Of a DNA stretch of 64,000 nucleotides, positions 1-12,400 are shown one piece after another. Each line of letters starts with the position of its first letter. Positions within the stretch are counted from its first letter, which is position 1. A program made the position numbers and the translations under genes. This stretch comes from Diorhabda sublineata (lineage: Eukaryota > Arthropoda > Insecta > Coleoptera > Chrysomelidae), in the NCBI RefSeq assembly GCF_026230105.1, contig NC_079480.1, forward strand, positions 17,464,488 to 17,528,487, read 5' to 3'. The notes under the pieces were generated by a model. It was given only the letters and a program-made list of their open reading frames with translations. It searched no databases and had not been told where the DNA came from.

Positions 1-744
1 AAATAACAGAAACTTAATTAAAGAAATAAGCAGATTTACAGAGAATATTCTAAAATCTATATTTCTACGATTTTATTCGATATTTTATTATTTATGTGAT
101 ACAGATAGTAATAAATCAAATATTTGACTTCAATTTTCTGGTCAATATAAAATGTAGCTTAGAAAATAAATATATTAAAGTTGCACATAGGAAAACTCGG
201 ATTTCATCAACTATAAAAACTGCGTTCGCATCATATTTCATGTATTTGATTTATTGATTTGTTCAGTTCATTGTTACTTAGGAGCATATTTTCAGTCAAC
301 TGAACTCAGTTAAATAAAAGTTTTATATGTAAAATTACTCGCAGTTCATTTGAACGTCTTTGAATTCATTTGAAAGTCAATATTGAGCTCAGTTGTCATA
401 GTTTTTATGAACATGTATTGTATAGATCAGTAAGCATTCTCATATTTCCAGTTCTTTAATGTTGTAGAATCACATACAAAGTCACTATTGATTTGTAAAG
501 ATTTATAAGAACTGTTCTCCTCATAGAACAGCAAGTGCATCTTAATCCTGAAAAATTTAACAAAAATACAGGAAAAGACTATGTAAGGTCTTCTATTAGA
601 CAACGATATAGTCTCATACATCTTAGGCATTGGAAGCAATACTTCTGATGAAATTTTGAGTTATAAAAGTTGCTGTGAGAAATGAATACCCCATTCGCTA
701 GTTCTGAACAGAAACACACTCGTAGGAAACTTTTTCTAGAGGAT
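1..744. other. AT-rich stretch, nothing recognised
   Basis: No coding frame, RNA gene or repeat could be supported here. Open frames are short and have no recognisable protein motif. Confidence 0.6.
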
Positions 745-945
745 ATGAAGGATTTTGTACATCATTTTGTACCTGTAAATGAATCTTGGGTTAAGAATTA
801 AGAGATATTAGTAGAAGATTTTTGCGTTGTTAATAAAATTGTGTTCAAGAAACTAAGTGAATTGAAGTACAATATCCTCCCTATTCACCAAAACTTGGAT
901 CACTCAGACTTCTAACCATTGCTGTCATGGCAAATTTAGCAGTAC
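745..945 (+). mobile_element. mariner transposase scrap
   Basis: Two short conceptual segments resemble mariner transposase. The first (about 750-795) reads DFVHHFVPVNESWV, like the W-V-H-H-F-T-P block after the first catalytic Asp. The second (about 825-945) reads KKLSELKYNILP and then, with frame slips, a P-Y-S-P block like the one that precedes the third catalytic Asp. The part between them, including the second Asp, is missing. It is a heavily decayed fossil and the boundaries are uncertain. Confidence 0.4.
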
Positions 946-949
946 CAGA

Positions 950-3900
950 ACGTTGAAATTGACTTGAAATTGAAATGACTCGAAGGTTTTACTCACACCA
1001 GGTTTTCATTACACCTCCGGGGGAAGGGGTCTGCTTCGAGTAGTAATTCACGCTGTCGTGCTGCCTGGTGACAGAATGGGCTACACAGCACCAAAAGTTA
1101 GCACTGCTCAGGCTAAAATAGCTAGTCCGCGCTTATTTGGTTTACCTTCTTTGATTAAGGTGAAGGTAAAGAATGAGGCAGTAATTACCCGTCATGGCAG
1201 GAAGATCACACTTGGTACCGAATTTCCATTTATTTTCTCGGATGTACTCTGCTCGTCGCTGTTAGCTCTCAAATTCTCAGGAAAGATATAATCAATAAGC
1301 CAAGTAATATTTCGTTTGCATCCAAGTTGTTATCATCCAAAAATCCTCTGAGAACACTTTCGAATTAATTATAAGCTCCAAGTTTTTGCATGGAAAGCTT
1401 TTCCATAAAGTTAATATCGACAAAAACTTTTAAATTTGTGAGCCTTCAACATCTTTAATTTGGCGTAACTTAACTAGAGGAAGGCTTGTTTAAGGTGATT
1501 GAATCCTTCACCATCTTTATTCGCAGCCTTCACAAAGTTCTTTATTGGTATATGTTTAAACAAGGCACTTACAATACGTTGAAATCGCAGTTGATATTCT
1601 GACCATTACTGCCAAATTTGCCTCACTTAGTGTTCATTCACTTCATGTCTGTGCTATAATAAATAAATAAAAAACAATACTTTGAAGTTCCAAGAAAATT
1701 GCGATAACTTCCAAATCACCATATTCATTGCCTTTGTGGCAGTTATATTATATTTTAACTGAAAGAGGGTACATATTTTCGTTTCCTTTGTGACACGCCA
1801 CTTATTTAATCTAACATTCAAGTTTTTGAAGAAATTAATTTGTTATTGACCTCTTACTCCATTCGAAGATTTCAATAAAACACAATAAAAGTGTTTAAAT
1901 CAAAGTGAAATTAGTAAAATTTGTGAGTGTAAGTTTTTCTTATATGTCTTAAGCTTTGCTTCTTATATACAGGGTGTTTTAAGGGAGTGATTAGATGACG
2001 TGATAATAATACTGTGACATAAAAAAAGTTATAGGCGATTAGTTTATGAACAATAGCCAATCAAAATGAGAGTACAGTTTGTAACTCTTTTTGAGAAAAC
2101 AAATGTTTCCTACCAGATCTGGACACTAGTTTGAAAGTGGGGTAGGAAAATGTTCCTCGGAGCTTTTTTTCAGACTAGCATACAAAAGTAGCAACCATCA
2201 GAATGGTTGGACAGAACCACAAGAATGATACTCTAATAGGGTATATTATGTTGTCTGGAGCATTCGAATATGGTTTGTTCAGTTTGTTTGTTTGGAAAAT
2301 GTGAATATGAAAACATGTTTCGTAATTTTTCGGTTAGTTTATTTATTGACTTGTTGTCAATTATGTTATTATTTTTTGATGTTATATTTAAAAATTATTG
2401 TATTACAGTATTCAATTCAGAAAATTATTGATATGGAAGTTGAATTTTGAAATTAGAAGGCTATTTAGTACTCATAGGGTCAAATAGATCTGCGTTGCTA
2501 AGGAAAAGGAAATTCTCAAAGTAATCAGGCGCAATATGATTCGTAACCTGAATGGAATATTGGTCAGTCGTTTGTAGTAAAGTATTTGAATAAATAAAAA
2601 CTGTACCGATACAAAGTTCCACTTGTTCACGAACTCTTGACATAGGAATTTTGTGAAATATTCATAAGAAATTGTGATGAAAATCCAAATCATCTAAATA
2701 CAGTAGTATTTTAAAACGTTTTGTTCAAGTAGTAAATCTATAAAATTTTTCCAACTGGGCTTGGGAAAACTTCCACTGGATTCGATCAAAACACACCCAG
2801 CGCCCCGAAAATATTATATTTGGGTAGGGAAATATACCGGAATGTAACAACTGAGCGATATTTGAAACAAGGTTGTATGGTGGTGCATCATTTCTTGATC
2901 CAAATAATAGGGAAAATTTTATTTTAATATTTACAAATGATTGGACCATATGCTGGACTGCTAATTACTCTTGAGTTTTTCTGGTGTTAATTTTATCAAA
3001 TCAAGTGCAAGTCACAAGAAATTTTATTCTCTCATAATTAATGAAACCGTTTCACTCAATACCCGTCTTTCAGTTCTTCCAAGGATTGCCGATTACTCCT
3101 TAGTACTTCAGCCAGATAGAGTAATCCGACAAATTCCTTGAATTCAGCTACCTCTGTAGGTTTTGCGTCTGTAATTTTTAAAAAGCTGGAAGGTCAACTC
3201 TCTGTTATGAAACACAGAAACTTGGTAGACCAAAATGTATTCTACTCATCTTAGAAATTAAATGCGCTCGACGAAAGGTTAAAAATTGTGAACTAAGTGG
3301 TTGTTTAGAAGTTGTTTTCAAAACTATAAAGTCAAATCCCACCGATATTAGTAGTAGCGTCACAGAAATTATTTTCAGTTAATTAAACAAAATGGGAAGG
3401 ATGCGATTTTCACAAGTATACAATTTTTTTAAATTTTTCAAGTAATGCACCTGATTAAGTTCATTTAATGGTCGGGGTTCTCATTGTAGGTATTTGGAAT
3501 TGCAGAGGCTTGTCGAATTTATGAAATCAGCCAGTTGAAGATCCGGAAACGTTATTGATTGTGAAATAAAAAATAATGTAAACAGGAGATTTTCAGTTAC
3601 TGAATGTACAAAGACTTCCGTCCAGTACTACCAAAGGATCGCCGCATGTTTTATTCATATCACAATGGAAAATGTATTTAATCAGATTGTGGGTAAAAAC
3701 CAGTTTTATAAGATTTTCGACGCAGTGGCTAGTTTTCTTTGAGTTGAAGATGCTAACTCATATACGAGTAAACCTCTTTCATTTCGAAAATCGTCTACTA
3801 AATTCTTAGTTGAATCTTGGAGAGATTTCTTGAGATTGATGAAATTTGGTATTTGGAAGTCATCAACGGTAGCACACATCAAGGGTATGTTGATAAATTT

Positions 3901-4640
3901 GTAGCACACAGGACAGAAATAGCTACAAAGTGTTTAGAACGTGTGGTGGTGTTGAAATAACATAGAATTTGTGAACAAATATATCAACAGTAGTTGTGAT
4001 AGCAGGAAGAAATATAAGACAAAAAAATTCGGCTGTTCTAGCGAATGGTTAATTCATGCAATGATTATTTAATAATCGTATTTTAGACATATAGAAAATG
4101 AAACTTTATTGTATAATAAAATATTTTAAAATTAAATCTACCTTTGCTTATGTGTTTATACTATATACGGGACAGAAGTACTTCCTGTTGCATAAAAAAA
4201 GTACTTTTCTAACATAACTTATACCATCGATAAATCAATAAATGTTTTATTCGTATGATGTCAATAAAATGTCATATATCGATTGTAGTAGGTATAAAGT
4301 TTTGCTTAAATACCTTATGTCGGTCATCGAAGTTTTTTGCGTACTAAAGAATATCAAATACCTTTCTTACTTAACTTACTTCCTCATTCAATCGATGAAT
4401 ATACTGGCCGACAAGATTTTAGTAACACAGGCGAGACCTTTATTTTGAAATTGGAAGTACCCGTCCAATAATAGAAAAAATACTTATTAAGCTCTAACAC
4501 GTACCACTTTTCAATAGCTTAATCATCCCTGTTTACAGTAGCATTAGCAAAATATTGTTTTAGAAGATACTGGAGACATCGTATCATCAGGATGCTCCTA
4601 AGAACAATGAACCGACCCTATTTTTACTCCGAGTACCAAT
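950..4640. other. AT-rich stretch, no gene supported
   Basis: About 3.7 kb without a recognisable gene. Small open frames (for example 1058-1291 plus, 3706-3909 minus) have no identifiable domain. An ATACAGGGTG motif at about 1969 matches the ends of a foldback element at 20303-21621, but no partner end was found nearby. Confidence 0.5.
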
Positions 4641-4800
4641 TTTGTAGAACAACATTTGATTCTCAAAGTGAGTTGAATGATTTAGCACTTGATTTGAGGT
4701 TAGCAAAGCAACAGACTGTACTTCTTGCTTCCCGTCTTAAGGAATTATCATGTTTAGAAAAAGAAATGCTACATTTTTTGCATTCTACAGTATGGAAAAT
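4640..4800 (+). mobile_element. unclassified arthropod TE-like gene, middle fragment
   Basis: The frame reads DSQSELNDLALDL and then LLASRLKELSCLEKE. I recognise this as the middle part of a multi-copy protein family found in many arthropod genomes, in which an SELNDL-x-RDLNL block is followed by SRLKEKNLL. The reading breaks into unrelated residues after about 4790. The downstream part of the same family appears at 6150-7010 on the same strand, so the two may be one copy split by a 1.35-kb insertion. A more complete, minus-strand copy lies at 58200-59316. I do not know the biochemical role; the multi-copy, decayed state suggests it is TE-borne. Confidence 0.5.
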
Positions 4801-5649
4801 AGTAGTGTGCGTGTACGGATATAACCTTTTAAATAGTTAAAAATATTTTCTACGCATGCCTCAAATTCCGCCATGTTTTTCGGGCACTTTACAAATAAAC
4901 GTACGATACAAACTACGTTTTCTATACAATTTAAAATAAAAAGTGTAAAGAAAGTTATGTATCTGTTAAAAACAGAGTAATTAAAATGAACGTATATTTA
5001 TAAATAAAAAATTAATAAGTAAAATTGGTTTTCGAGGTAAATTCAATCCATTATAAACTCGGAGTAATCATAAATTCCCAAATACTTGGGCGTTGATTGG
5101 CCCCATGTGACATTTGCAACTAGCGTGCAAAGTATAATGTTTTTTGTTTTTCCTGTTCTACATTTCGTGTGTCATCAATATTATTTTTCTTGGAGTTATT
5201 TATATCGATATTATTATCATCGTTGGCTTGATATATTGATGGTCAGCTTTATGGACCTCTTTTTCCTTGTATCCTTGATTCCAAATACAAAGTTCACTTG
5301 TACATGGTACATTTTGTTTAGCAGTTTCTTTACATTGCACCAAAAAAATATGCAGAAGAGCAGCAATATGTGCACAACGTCCTAAACTTAATCATTTACA
5401 TTCACAAGTACCACGTAAAATTTTACCACTTTCAGAATTAATCATAACCTGGTCAGAGTAGCTAGTTTTTGTGTAATACGATGCTTTTATTTGACTTTTC
5501 AAACAATAAATATTTTGAGACGTGATGGAATCAAAAATATCTACTGTCAACATATAGCTTCCCTCTTTTTATAGGTTTTGCTGTACTGTAATCTAAAATT
5601 TTTGACTCATTTTCTTCATCGTTATCAGAAGATTTATAATTTTCTTTCC

Positions 5650-6140
5650 CTACTATGCAAAATGAAATCAGATAGTCATAGATAGATCATCAAATAATTT
5701 TGGCAAACTTGTTGATGGATATTTTTGCCATACAATTGGGAAACTCAACAAAGGAGTATTATTTACTGCTTGACGATTTCGTTGCTTGTCTTGTTCTAGC
5801 TTCAACCACTTTCCTTTGTCTAAACTTGGATCTACTGGGACACGGTTGCGAATTGCGTTCTTTACCTTAAAAAATTTACAATTCACTTTAGTGGTCAGAA
5901 TTTTTTTTTTAAATATTTACAGAAGAATGCAGTTTTACTTGTCATTAAAATTGTGATTCTAACCACTCAGCTAATTCTGCCTCATTTCTACCTTGAGGAC
6001 GTCCAAGACATTTTAACCATCGTCTTAATTGAATACAATTATGAGCTTTTACCGTTGGATGTACTAATGATGCACCATCAATTAATATTTCATTTAATTT
6101 TATTGATGACAAAGGTGATACAACTTGTTGCCCGGCCATA
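5650..6140 (-). mobile_element. decayed SAP-domain-like TE-associated fragment
   Basis: On the minus strand, about 6139-5950 reads LVHPTVKAHNCIQLRRWLKC and then a GRNEAELAEWLE block. This is a SAP-type helix-extension-helix layout (hydrophobic-x-x-LRRWLK-C-G...K/R-AELAE). Downstream (5886-5668) reads VPVDPSLDKGKWLKL, which follows this domain in TE-associated arthropod proteins I have seen. The two segments are in different frames. SAP domains bind DNA; the role of the parent protein is not known to me. It lies between the two plus-strand pieces of the unclassified family and may be part of what interrupted it. Confidence 0.4.
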
Positions 6141-6149
6141 TTCAGAAAA

Positions 6150-7010
6150 TGTGCTCAAAACTTTCATATTGTCGCCAACCATTAAAAAGCCTATTGATGG
6201 ACTAATGAAGGTACTTGATATTGAGCATAATCCCAGTGAGTGGTGCCTATTTATTGACTCGTCTAAATACAGTTTAAATGCAGTGTTATTACACAATTGA
6301 AATTTAAAACAGTCTATACCAGTTGCTCATTCTGCGAAGATGAGAGAACATGAAAATATTCGCTTGCTTTTAGACAAAATTAACTACAATAAGTATAAGT
6401 GGCAGATATGTGAGGACCTGAAGGTAATTGGAATTTTAATAGAACTTTAAGGAGGGTTTACGAAATATTGTTGTTTTCTTTGTCTATGGGACAGTCGGGC
6501 AGAAGATCAGCACTATGTTAAAAAAATGGCAAGCAAAAAATAAGTTTCAGCCGGGATCTCAAAATGTCAAGCTTAAACCCCTTGTAGATCTCAAAAACGT
6601 CCTTCTGCCTCTCCTTCACATTAAACTTGGATTGATAAAAAACTTTGGAAAGGCTATGGATGAAGAGGGTGAGGGATGCAAATACTTCTACTAGAGAAGT
6701 CTTTCCCCATTTGACTGATGCCAAATTAAAAGGAGGTATTTTGAATTGACAAATAAAAAAATTGCTGGACGATAACATGCATGGAAGACATTTGTCACTG
6801 TAGTGGGGGGATTTTTGGGCAATAATATGGATTCAAATTACCAACAGTTAGTTGATGAACTTCTAGACGCATACAAATTCCTTGGTGCTCGAATGTCATT
6901 GAAAGTTCATTTCCTCCATTCCTATCTGACATTTTTTTTTCGAAAATTTGGGAGCTGTCAGTGATGAGCAGGGTGATGTGATTTTAATAGATGTGAGGCA
7001 TGTTTATCAG
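6150..7010 (+). mobile_element. unclassified arthropod TE-like gene, C-terminal part
   Basis: Conceptual translation with several frame changes gives the ordered blocks of the unclassified family: IDGLMKVLDIEHNPSEW, CLFIDSSKYSLNAVLLHN, IPVAHSAKMREHENI, DLKVIGIL, FTKYCCFLCLWDSRAEDQHY, a basic linker, and LWELSVMSR near 6950. The family motifs are EW-x-LFIDSSK-x-SLKAVLLHNGN and GYTK-x-x-CFLC-x-WDSR. Stops follow VLLHN and most later blocks, so it is a pseudogene. No known catalytic triad is evident. The Cys-x-x-Cys in CCFLC suggests a metal site, which is inference. Confidence 0.55.
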
Positions 7011-7014
7011 ATGT

Positions 7015-7840
7015 AAACTATAAATATTGTCAATATATACGATTTAAAAAACGTGAAATAATTTTTTCAGTAAATATTAAATATTTTAGTAATGAAAATA
7101 GTTCTATAAATAAAAACCTTATGTTACAATTATTTTTTTCATATTTTTTTATTTGTATAGTCCATTTTATCACGATATACTATTTTTTCTTGTGTTACAA
7201 CCAAATTTTTTTGTCAACCTGTGATTTGTTAAACTCAATTCCAAAATAATATTTGAATATGTTTTCTTATGGATACAATGCCAAACATCGACTAGAGTGG
7301 GTATATTGTTCTACTTCTAACACGTGTTTTTTGGTTAGTAATTAAAAACTGATAATGATAACGTGAAATTAAAATATAGGATTATTGAACTTTCTAGTTA
7401 AAAATATAAAATTTTTACCGTGAATAGACTTTTTGTTTTCTTTTTTAACCATTTAATTTATGAGCATGTTCACCTTCATAATGAGGAGAAAATTGTGATT
7501 ATGAGAATGTTTCAAAATATTTGTTAATACTGTTATTTAACGTAACCATGCGTAGTTTTATTTGTATCATAATTACTATATCAAATACTACAAAAAGTAA
7601 AACCTTGTGATGGTTACAGTTAATTATACATAATATATATGGTTTTATCTACAGTGCCTACGTTGTTATAATAAATTATTTACAATAGTACAATCTTGTT
7701 TGGTGAGTGAATACAAGGTACTTCGCGACTTGATGCAAAAATTATAAAGTTAGTATATGATATGAAAATAATGCTGTGACAACAAAATTTATCATACGAC
7801 CCTTCGTTTCTGAGTTATATCCCTTTAAATTTGCGGAGCA
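7015..7840. other. AT-rich stretch, nothing recognised
   Basis: Low-complexity A/T-rich DNA with long T runs and no supported coding or RNA feature. Confidence 0.5.
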
Positions 7841-8769
7841 TTTGATAGGGTTCGCTTGAGGGATGTAACCAATCTACTGAAGAGAAGAAACATTCACCCC
7901 AATATAATAAAATTAATCGAAGGCATGAACAACGATATATCAAACCGGAAAATAAACTGAGCTTTAGAATACCTGTGACGGCCGGTATCAGACAAGGAGA
8001 CAGCCTCAACCCGATCTTGTTCAGCATCATAATGGATGAGATTATAAACGAGGTAAATCAACCTGGAAGAGGATACCCCATGGGAAACTAAGAAATAAAA
8101 ATAGTGCTGATGACGCAGTGATCATCTCATAAGACGAAAATAACTTACAAAGGTTACTGTATATGTTTGAACAGATAGCGAAAGCTTTTAACATGCAGAT
8201 ATCCCTGAAGAAAACAAATCTTTTACAGTATCCAGAGTACCGAGGTGATGTTAACTCGCAATATACGGTCAAAGTGTAAACAAGTGATGTCATTCAAATG
8301 TTTAGGAGCGAACATAACAAGTAATAGAAATCTAAAGAGTGAAGTGAAAGCTCAAACAATAAAAGCGTCATTAATATCAGGGTACCTGAGAAATGTGATG
8401 ACATACGTTCTCTGCTCTGGTCTTTAACAAGAGCACAGAACACCATAACTAAAAACTATTGCGAACGCTCAGATAAATAGCGAGGCACACATTATTTGAC
8501 CACAAGAGAATTGATGAAATATGGTAGATATGTGATATCCGGGATGTACTGAGATGGGCGAGAAATCAGCGAAGGGAATGGAGAGACCACGTCGACAGAA
8601 TGTCAGATGACAAGCTGAAAAAATTTGAAAAGTAAGGAAAATCCGACCACCAGGAAGACCACCTACAAGATGATATGAAAGCTGGTCTTCATCATTCCAG
8701 CTGCAGCTGAGCAACTAGTGATGCAAACACAGGACTAAGTCTTAATGTACGATGAAGAAGAAGAAGAAA
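7841..8769 (+). mobile_element. RTE-like LINE, 5'-truncated, decayed
   Basis: Ordered reverse transcriptase blocks appear across frameshifts: FDRVRLRDVTNLLKRR, then IPVTAGIRQGDSLNPILFS (motif B) with IIMDEI after it, SADDAVIIS (motif C; the usual Y is S), AFNMQISLKKTN, a KCLGANITSNRNLKSEVKAQ block, and the C-terminal RWARNQRREWRDHVDRMSDD. The 3' end is a (GAA)n tail at about 8751-8769. The endonuclease and N-terminal half of the RT are absent, as expected for 5' truncation during target-primed reverse transcription. The same 3' family recurs at 19225-19420. Confidence 0.75.
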
Positions 8770-8799
8770 TTTGCAAAATGATAATTTATACAAAGGTGG

Positions 8800-8907
8800 A
8801 AATTCTGGAACCGTTGGTGATATTAATAATGAATACCATATATACACCAACATTCGTAATTACATTGCCCGACATGCGATAATATAACCAAGTTATCTTC
8901 TTCAAAG
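8800..8907 (-). repeat. diverged copy of the hammerhead-bearing repeat
   Basis: On the minus strand this segment aligns with the arms of the inverted repeat at 28864-29103. It keeps stem II of the hammerhead-like motif (GATAAC, loop TTG, GTTAT) and the following AATGTAATTACG, and it continues into the ATATCACCAACGGTTCC flank seen at 29104-29121. The GAAA part of the core is lost, so no ribozyme activity is expected. Confidence 0.5.
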
Positions 8908-9419
8908 ATTAAAGAACTGAAAGTGTGTCAGTTCATAAATTTTGTTCTCCTATATTAAAAATGATGAGAGATTACTAATTTTTACAGAGTATAGTTTTCA
9001 ACTCTCCATCTTAATAGGAAAGTAAACACACCAAAATAAATTGTAGCTATTATCATATATTCAATACCAAAAAAGCAAGTACTAGGTGAAAACGCTACTA
9101 ATTTGCTTATTTGTAAGTCGCAAATTGTTTCATGAGGAATTCGTTTTAATTGAACATACTTTGAATCAAGTCTTCTATTCTACATATATGAAAGTGCTTA
9201 ATAGACTTTGTGGGGACAGAATCTCCAGTCCTAGAATCTTCTGGAAAGGCTTCGTCGTCATGTAATATGCTTCTCATTGTCACAATATATGATAGGATTG
9301 TTATTTGATGGGTTCACTACAACTACTTGTAATCAACAAACGTCTTGATTAGTTCAAGTCTCTATATTGAATCTCTCCTTGAATCTCTTTCTATATGTAT
9401 TAGACCTATATAGAGCGAG
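8908..9419. other. no gene seen
   Basis: About 500 bp of AT-rich DNA with no coding or RNA feature that I can support. Confidence 0.5.
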
Positions 9420-9745
9420 TGTTATGTATGGAACGCCTCAATTATCTTGGAAATGGCTTGCACGATTTGCATAATTTTTTATGTCTTGCGATACGACCGG
9501 TAGTATGGTGGTATCTACATTGTTGTCAGATATTTCCTTTTCCTAATGAACTTTATTATTTTAAATGGATAGAAATCCTTGAATAATACTGTTTATTTTC
9601 ATGTGATATTCTCTATACCTAAATGTCATAATTTCGGAGTTATAGCTACATTTAGAGTATCTCCACCAAAGTTACAAAGTCGCAGAAATTTATAAAAATC
9701 ATACTGGCCGTTTCCGAGATAATTGAGGCGTTCCACACATAAAAT
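9420..9745. repeat. MITE-like element with inverted termini
   Basis: About 65 bp at 9420-9485 (core GGAACGCCTCAATTATC) recurs in inverted orientation at about 9682-9745 (core GATAATTGAGGCGTTCC). The interior includes CATAATTTCGGAGTTATAG, which recurs at about 15670. There is no coding capacity. A short element with terminal inverted repeats and a second, partial copy elsewhere fits a non-autonomous DNA transposon; its superfamily is unknown. Confidence 0.6.
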
Positions 9746-9954
9746 TCATTCTGTTTATTGTTGTTTTGCTGTGCCTCCGTCCTTGTTACTCTTTAGTATA
9801 TTTACTAATATATAGATATTACATAATTACTAGGTTGAATGATTCTAATTAACAAATAAACATATAACAATGAAGCACTAGGTCAATAATTATTTAAATG
9901 AAATGAAATATATAAGACTTCAAAGAAGGGTCAACAGGGTTTAACTAATCATCG

Positions 9955-10020
9955 CAGGATATTGCATCAGGACAATGCACTCTGCCGCTGCGAGTTGAGT
10001 TTTAGACAGTATTTAACTTT
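9955..10020 (+). mobile_element. mariner/Tc1 transposase scrap
   Basis: A short frame reads RILHQDNALCRCELSFRQYL. It resembles the mariner/Tc1 block around the second catalytic Asp (H-Q-D-N-A-x-x-H). Nothing convincing flanks it. Confidence 0.4.
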
Positions 10021-11590
10021 ATCCCATTTTCAATCTATAAAATTAATTTCTCTTTCGAAAAATCAAAGTTTGTATCAGTGCAAAAGGGAATTAGTTTGCA
10101 GTAGATTTTGATCTTACTGAATAATTTTATGATAAATAATTTCAACAGTATTAGAGTCATTACTTCATTGTCAGCTCGACTGGTGTAAGATATATTTAAT
10201 TACTGCATGGGCTTGTGACATTTATCAAAGGTAAACACATTTAATATGCATAACGTCAACAACAACAAAACTTTTGACACTTTTTCCTTTCATAGATGCA
10301 TAGATTGTGACTTTTGGAGTTTTACTTCATTGAATGTCCAATTTGGAAACTCTTCCTCCCCTAAACCAATATGACTACCTAGTCCCAGATACTCTGGGAG
10401 AGATAGCTGCCCAGTTTTGTTAAAGGTTGAAATTATATTTTTTCAATTCACCAAAGTGATTTTTGATGAGAGTTAAAAACAAAGTTTAATTTTCAGTATA
10501 AATTCAATGTTTTAATCTATAAAATTACTTTTCAGTGGAGTTTTGACGTTGCTGAGGCCATCTCCCCCGGAATTAACGTAATAAATTTGATGATTAGCTT
10601 ATCGTAGTCCCCAACACCCAATAATTTATGTAAAATTGTAAATGGGACGAAATAGTCATTGGGCTATTTTCTATATGTATTTTTGATTGTAACAACCAAT
10701 TCACTAATGACTTCACAAATGGCAAATGAAATGGATCATAAAAAATAGTTCAATGGATTTGGAAAGCCTCAACATTTCTATTTAAAAAAATACTTCCTTG
10801 ATCCTTATTAATTATCAACCGTTTTAGAGATTTTTTTGTATGACCGCAAGGTTATACTCCACATTTGCATAACCGTAATTGACAATAAAATTAGAATGAA
10901 AGGTTACACAAATAAGGTGATTAATCATATTTATGCTCATAATATACTATACGCCAGTTAATGGAAGGAAAAAGATGAACTAGAACCATATACAACAATT
11001 TGATCAATAAGTTACATAAAAAATATTGCAAAGTACTAATCAAACAATTCGACAACCACCAGCCAATTTTGTTAATGTTAATGCTTGTCTAACAAAATTA
11101 TCTTAAGTTATATTGGTTTGGATTCTTTCTGGAAACTCGTTGGTGGCCATTGCCGTGTTCAATTCAACAAAGAGGGAATGATTGATTCAGATCATTGCAG
11201 CATCGGTTTGTATAAGCCACATATTTTCTCTTACCTGCAGGATCTTCTAATCGGATTGATAAGTCATTATTTCGATAGATCCAAGGCCTAGAAATATTAC
11301 ATTAACAAAAGGTACCAAAAATGTTGATATAACTGGAATAGGAGTGGGCGGATCCAGAGCCAAACAATGTAAATTTAAATTTGGGAAGGAGATATCACAA
11401 ACGGGATATCATCTTGTTTGATACCCATGCAATCATTAGAGCTACACCTGGAGACGCATCAAATAGAAAATGTAGATTTTTGATAGCTACAGCTATACCA
11501 CATCTTCATAAAAGTTGGATTAATACATCAGGAAGAGATACTGAGCATTCCCAGGGCCACTGCAAAGAATGAGGTATGATACGATCTGCC
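10021..11590. other. AT-rich stretch, no gene supported
   Basis: Open frames at 11085-11291 and 11381-11572 (plus) show no domain I recognise. The second ends just before LINE sequence and may be its decayed upstream part. Confidence 0.45.
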
Positions 11591-11594
11591 AATT

Positions 11595-12400
11595 TACTCA
11601 GGCTTCATGGATTTTCATAAAGCTTACGATACTGTGGACATAAATCATTTGCATTTGCATTATGAACGATCTTAGTATTCCAAAACGAAGGTGAAGGCAA
11701 ATCAAAGAATATCAAAATGTTTCCAGACCAAGAAAAGACTAAAACAGGGAGGTCCTCTATCCACTACGCTGTTAAATATAGCATTAGAATGGATAGTACT
11801 TGAAATCAGTTTGAAGAGAACAGGGACACTTAAAACAAGAAACTACTGGCATGCGCAGACGATTGAGTAATCCATTCAATATCAAAAAACGATCTTAAGG
11901 AAACCTTCAGAGCTTTCATAGAAATAGCAATGAATCTACGAGTCAACGAAAATAAATCGAAGTTTATAATAATGACCACACCACAAAAAAAGAGCAATGA
12001 GAGGTTTGTCAATACAACTAACCAAAAAAGGAGATGAGTTTGTGGTTGGGAGAGATGAACGTGAATAAGATCCCAAAAAATCTCTAGAAAGGCGAAGGTA
12101 TATCTATTCAATACAATAATTAGACCAACAGTGGTGAGGCGAAACGTGGGTGATTAGTAAAGCAGAGAAAGAGAAGTTAGATGTGTGGGAAAGAAAAATA
12201 CTTAGAACCTATTCGGAGAAACAGAACTAAGCAAAATGAGATCGAAAATATTTAAAGTGAGTGGGTCACATACAGAGAATACCAGATTTTAGAGCAACAA
12301 AAAAAATGATGGACATACAACAAGGAACAAGATATATCTGCAACGTATCATGATCCGCTTTATGGTCAAAGATAATGTGAAATTCGCAGAACTTGATCGA
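11595..12400 (+). mobile_element. decayed non-LTR retrotransposon RT
   Basis: Reverse transcriptase motif A reads FMDFHKAYDTVDINH near 11607. Motif B reads KKRLKQGGPLSTTLLNIALE near 11735, followed by WIVLEISLKRTGT. The expected motif C stretch is degraded (YWHAQTIE then a stop), then DLKETFRAFIEIAMNLRVNE. A C-terminal segment near 12260 reads GHIQRIPDFRATKKMMD, like the WLGH-x-x-R block of such proteins. It differs from the RTE-like copies at 8 and 18 kb. Multiple stops and frameshifts show it is dead. Confidence 0.65.
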
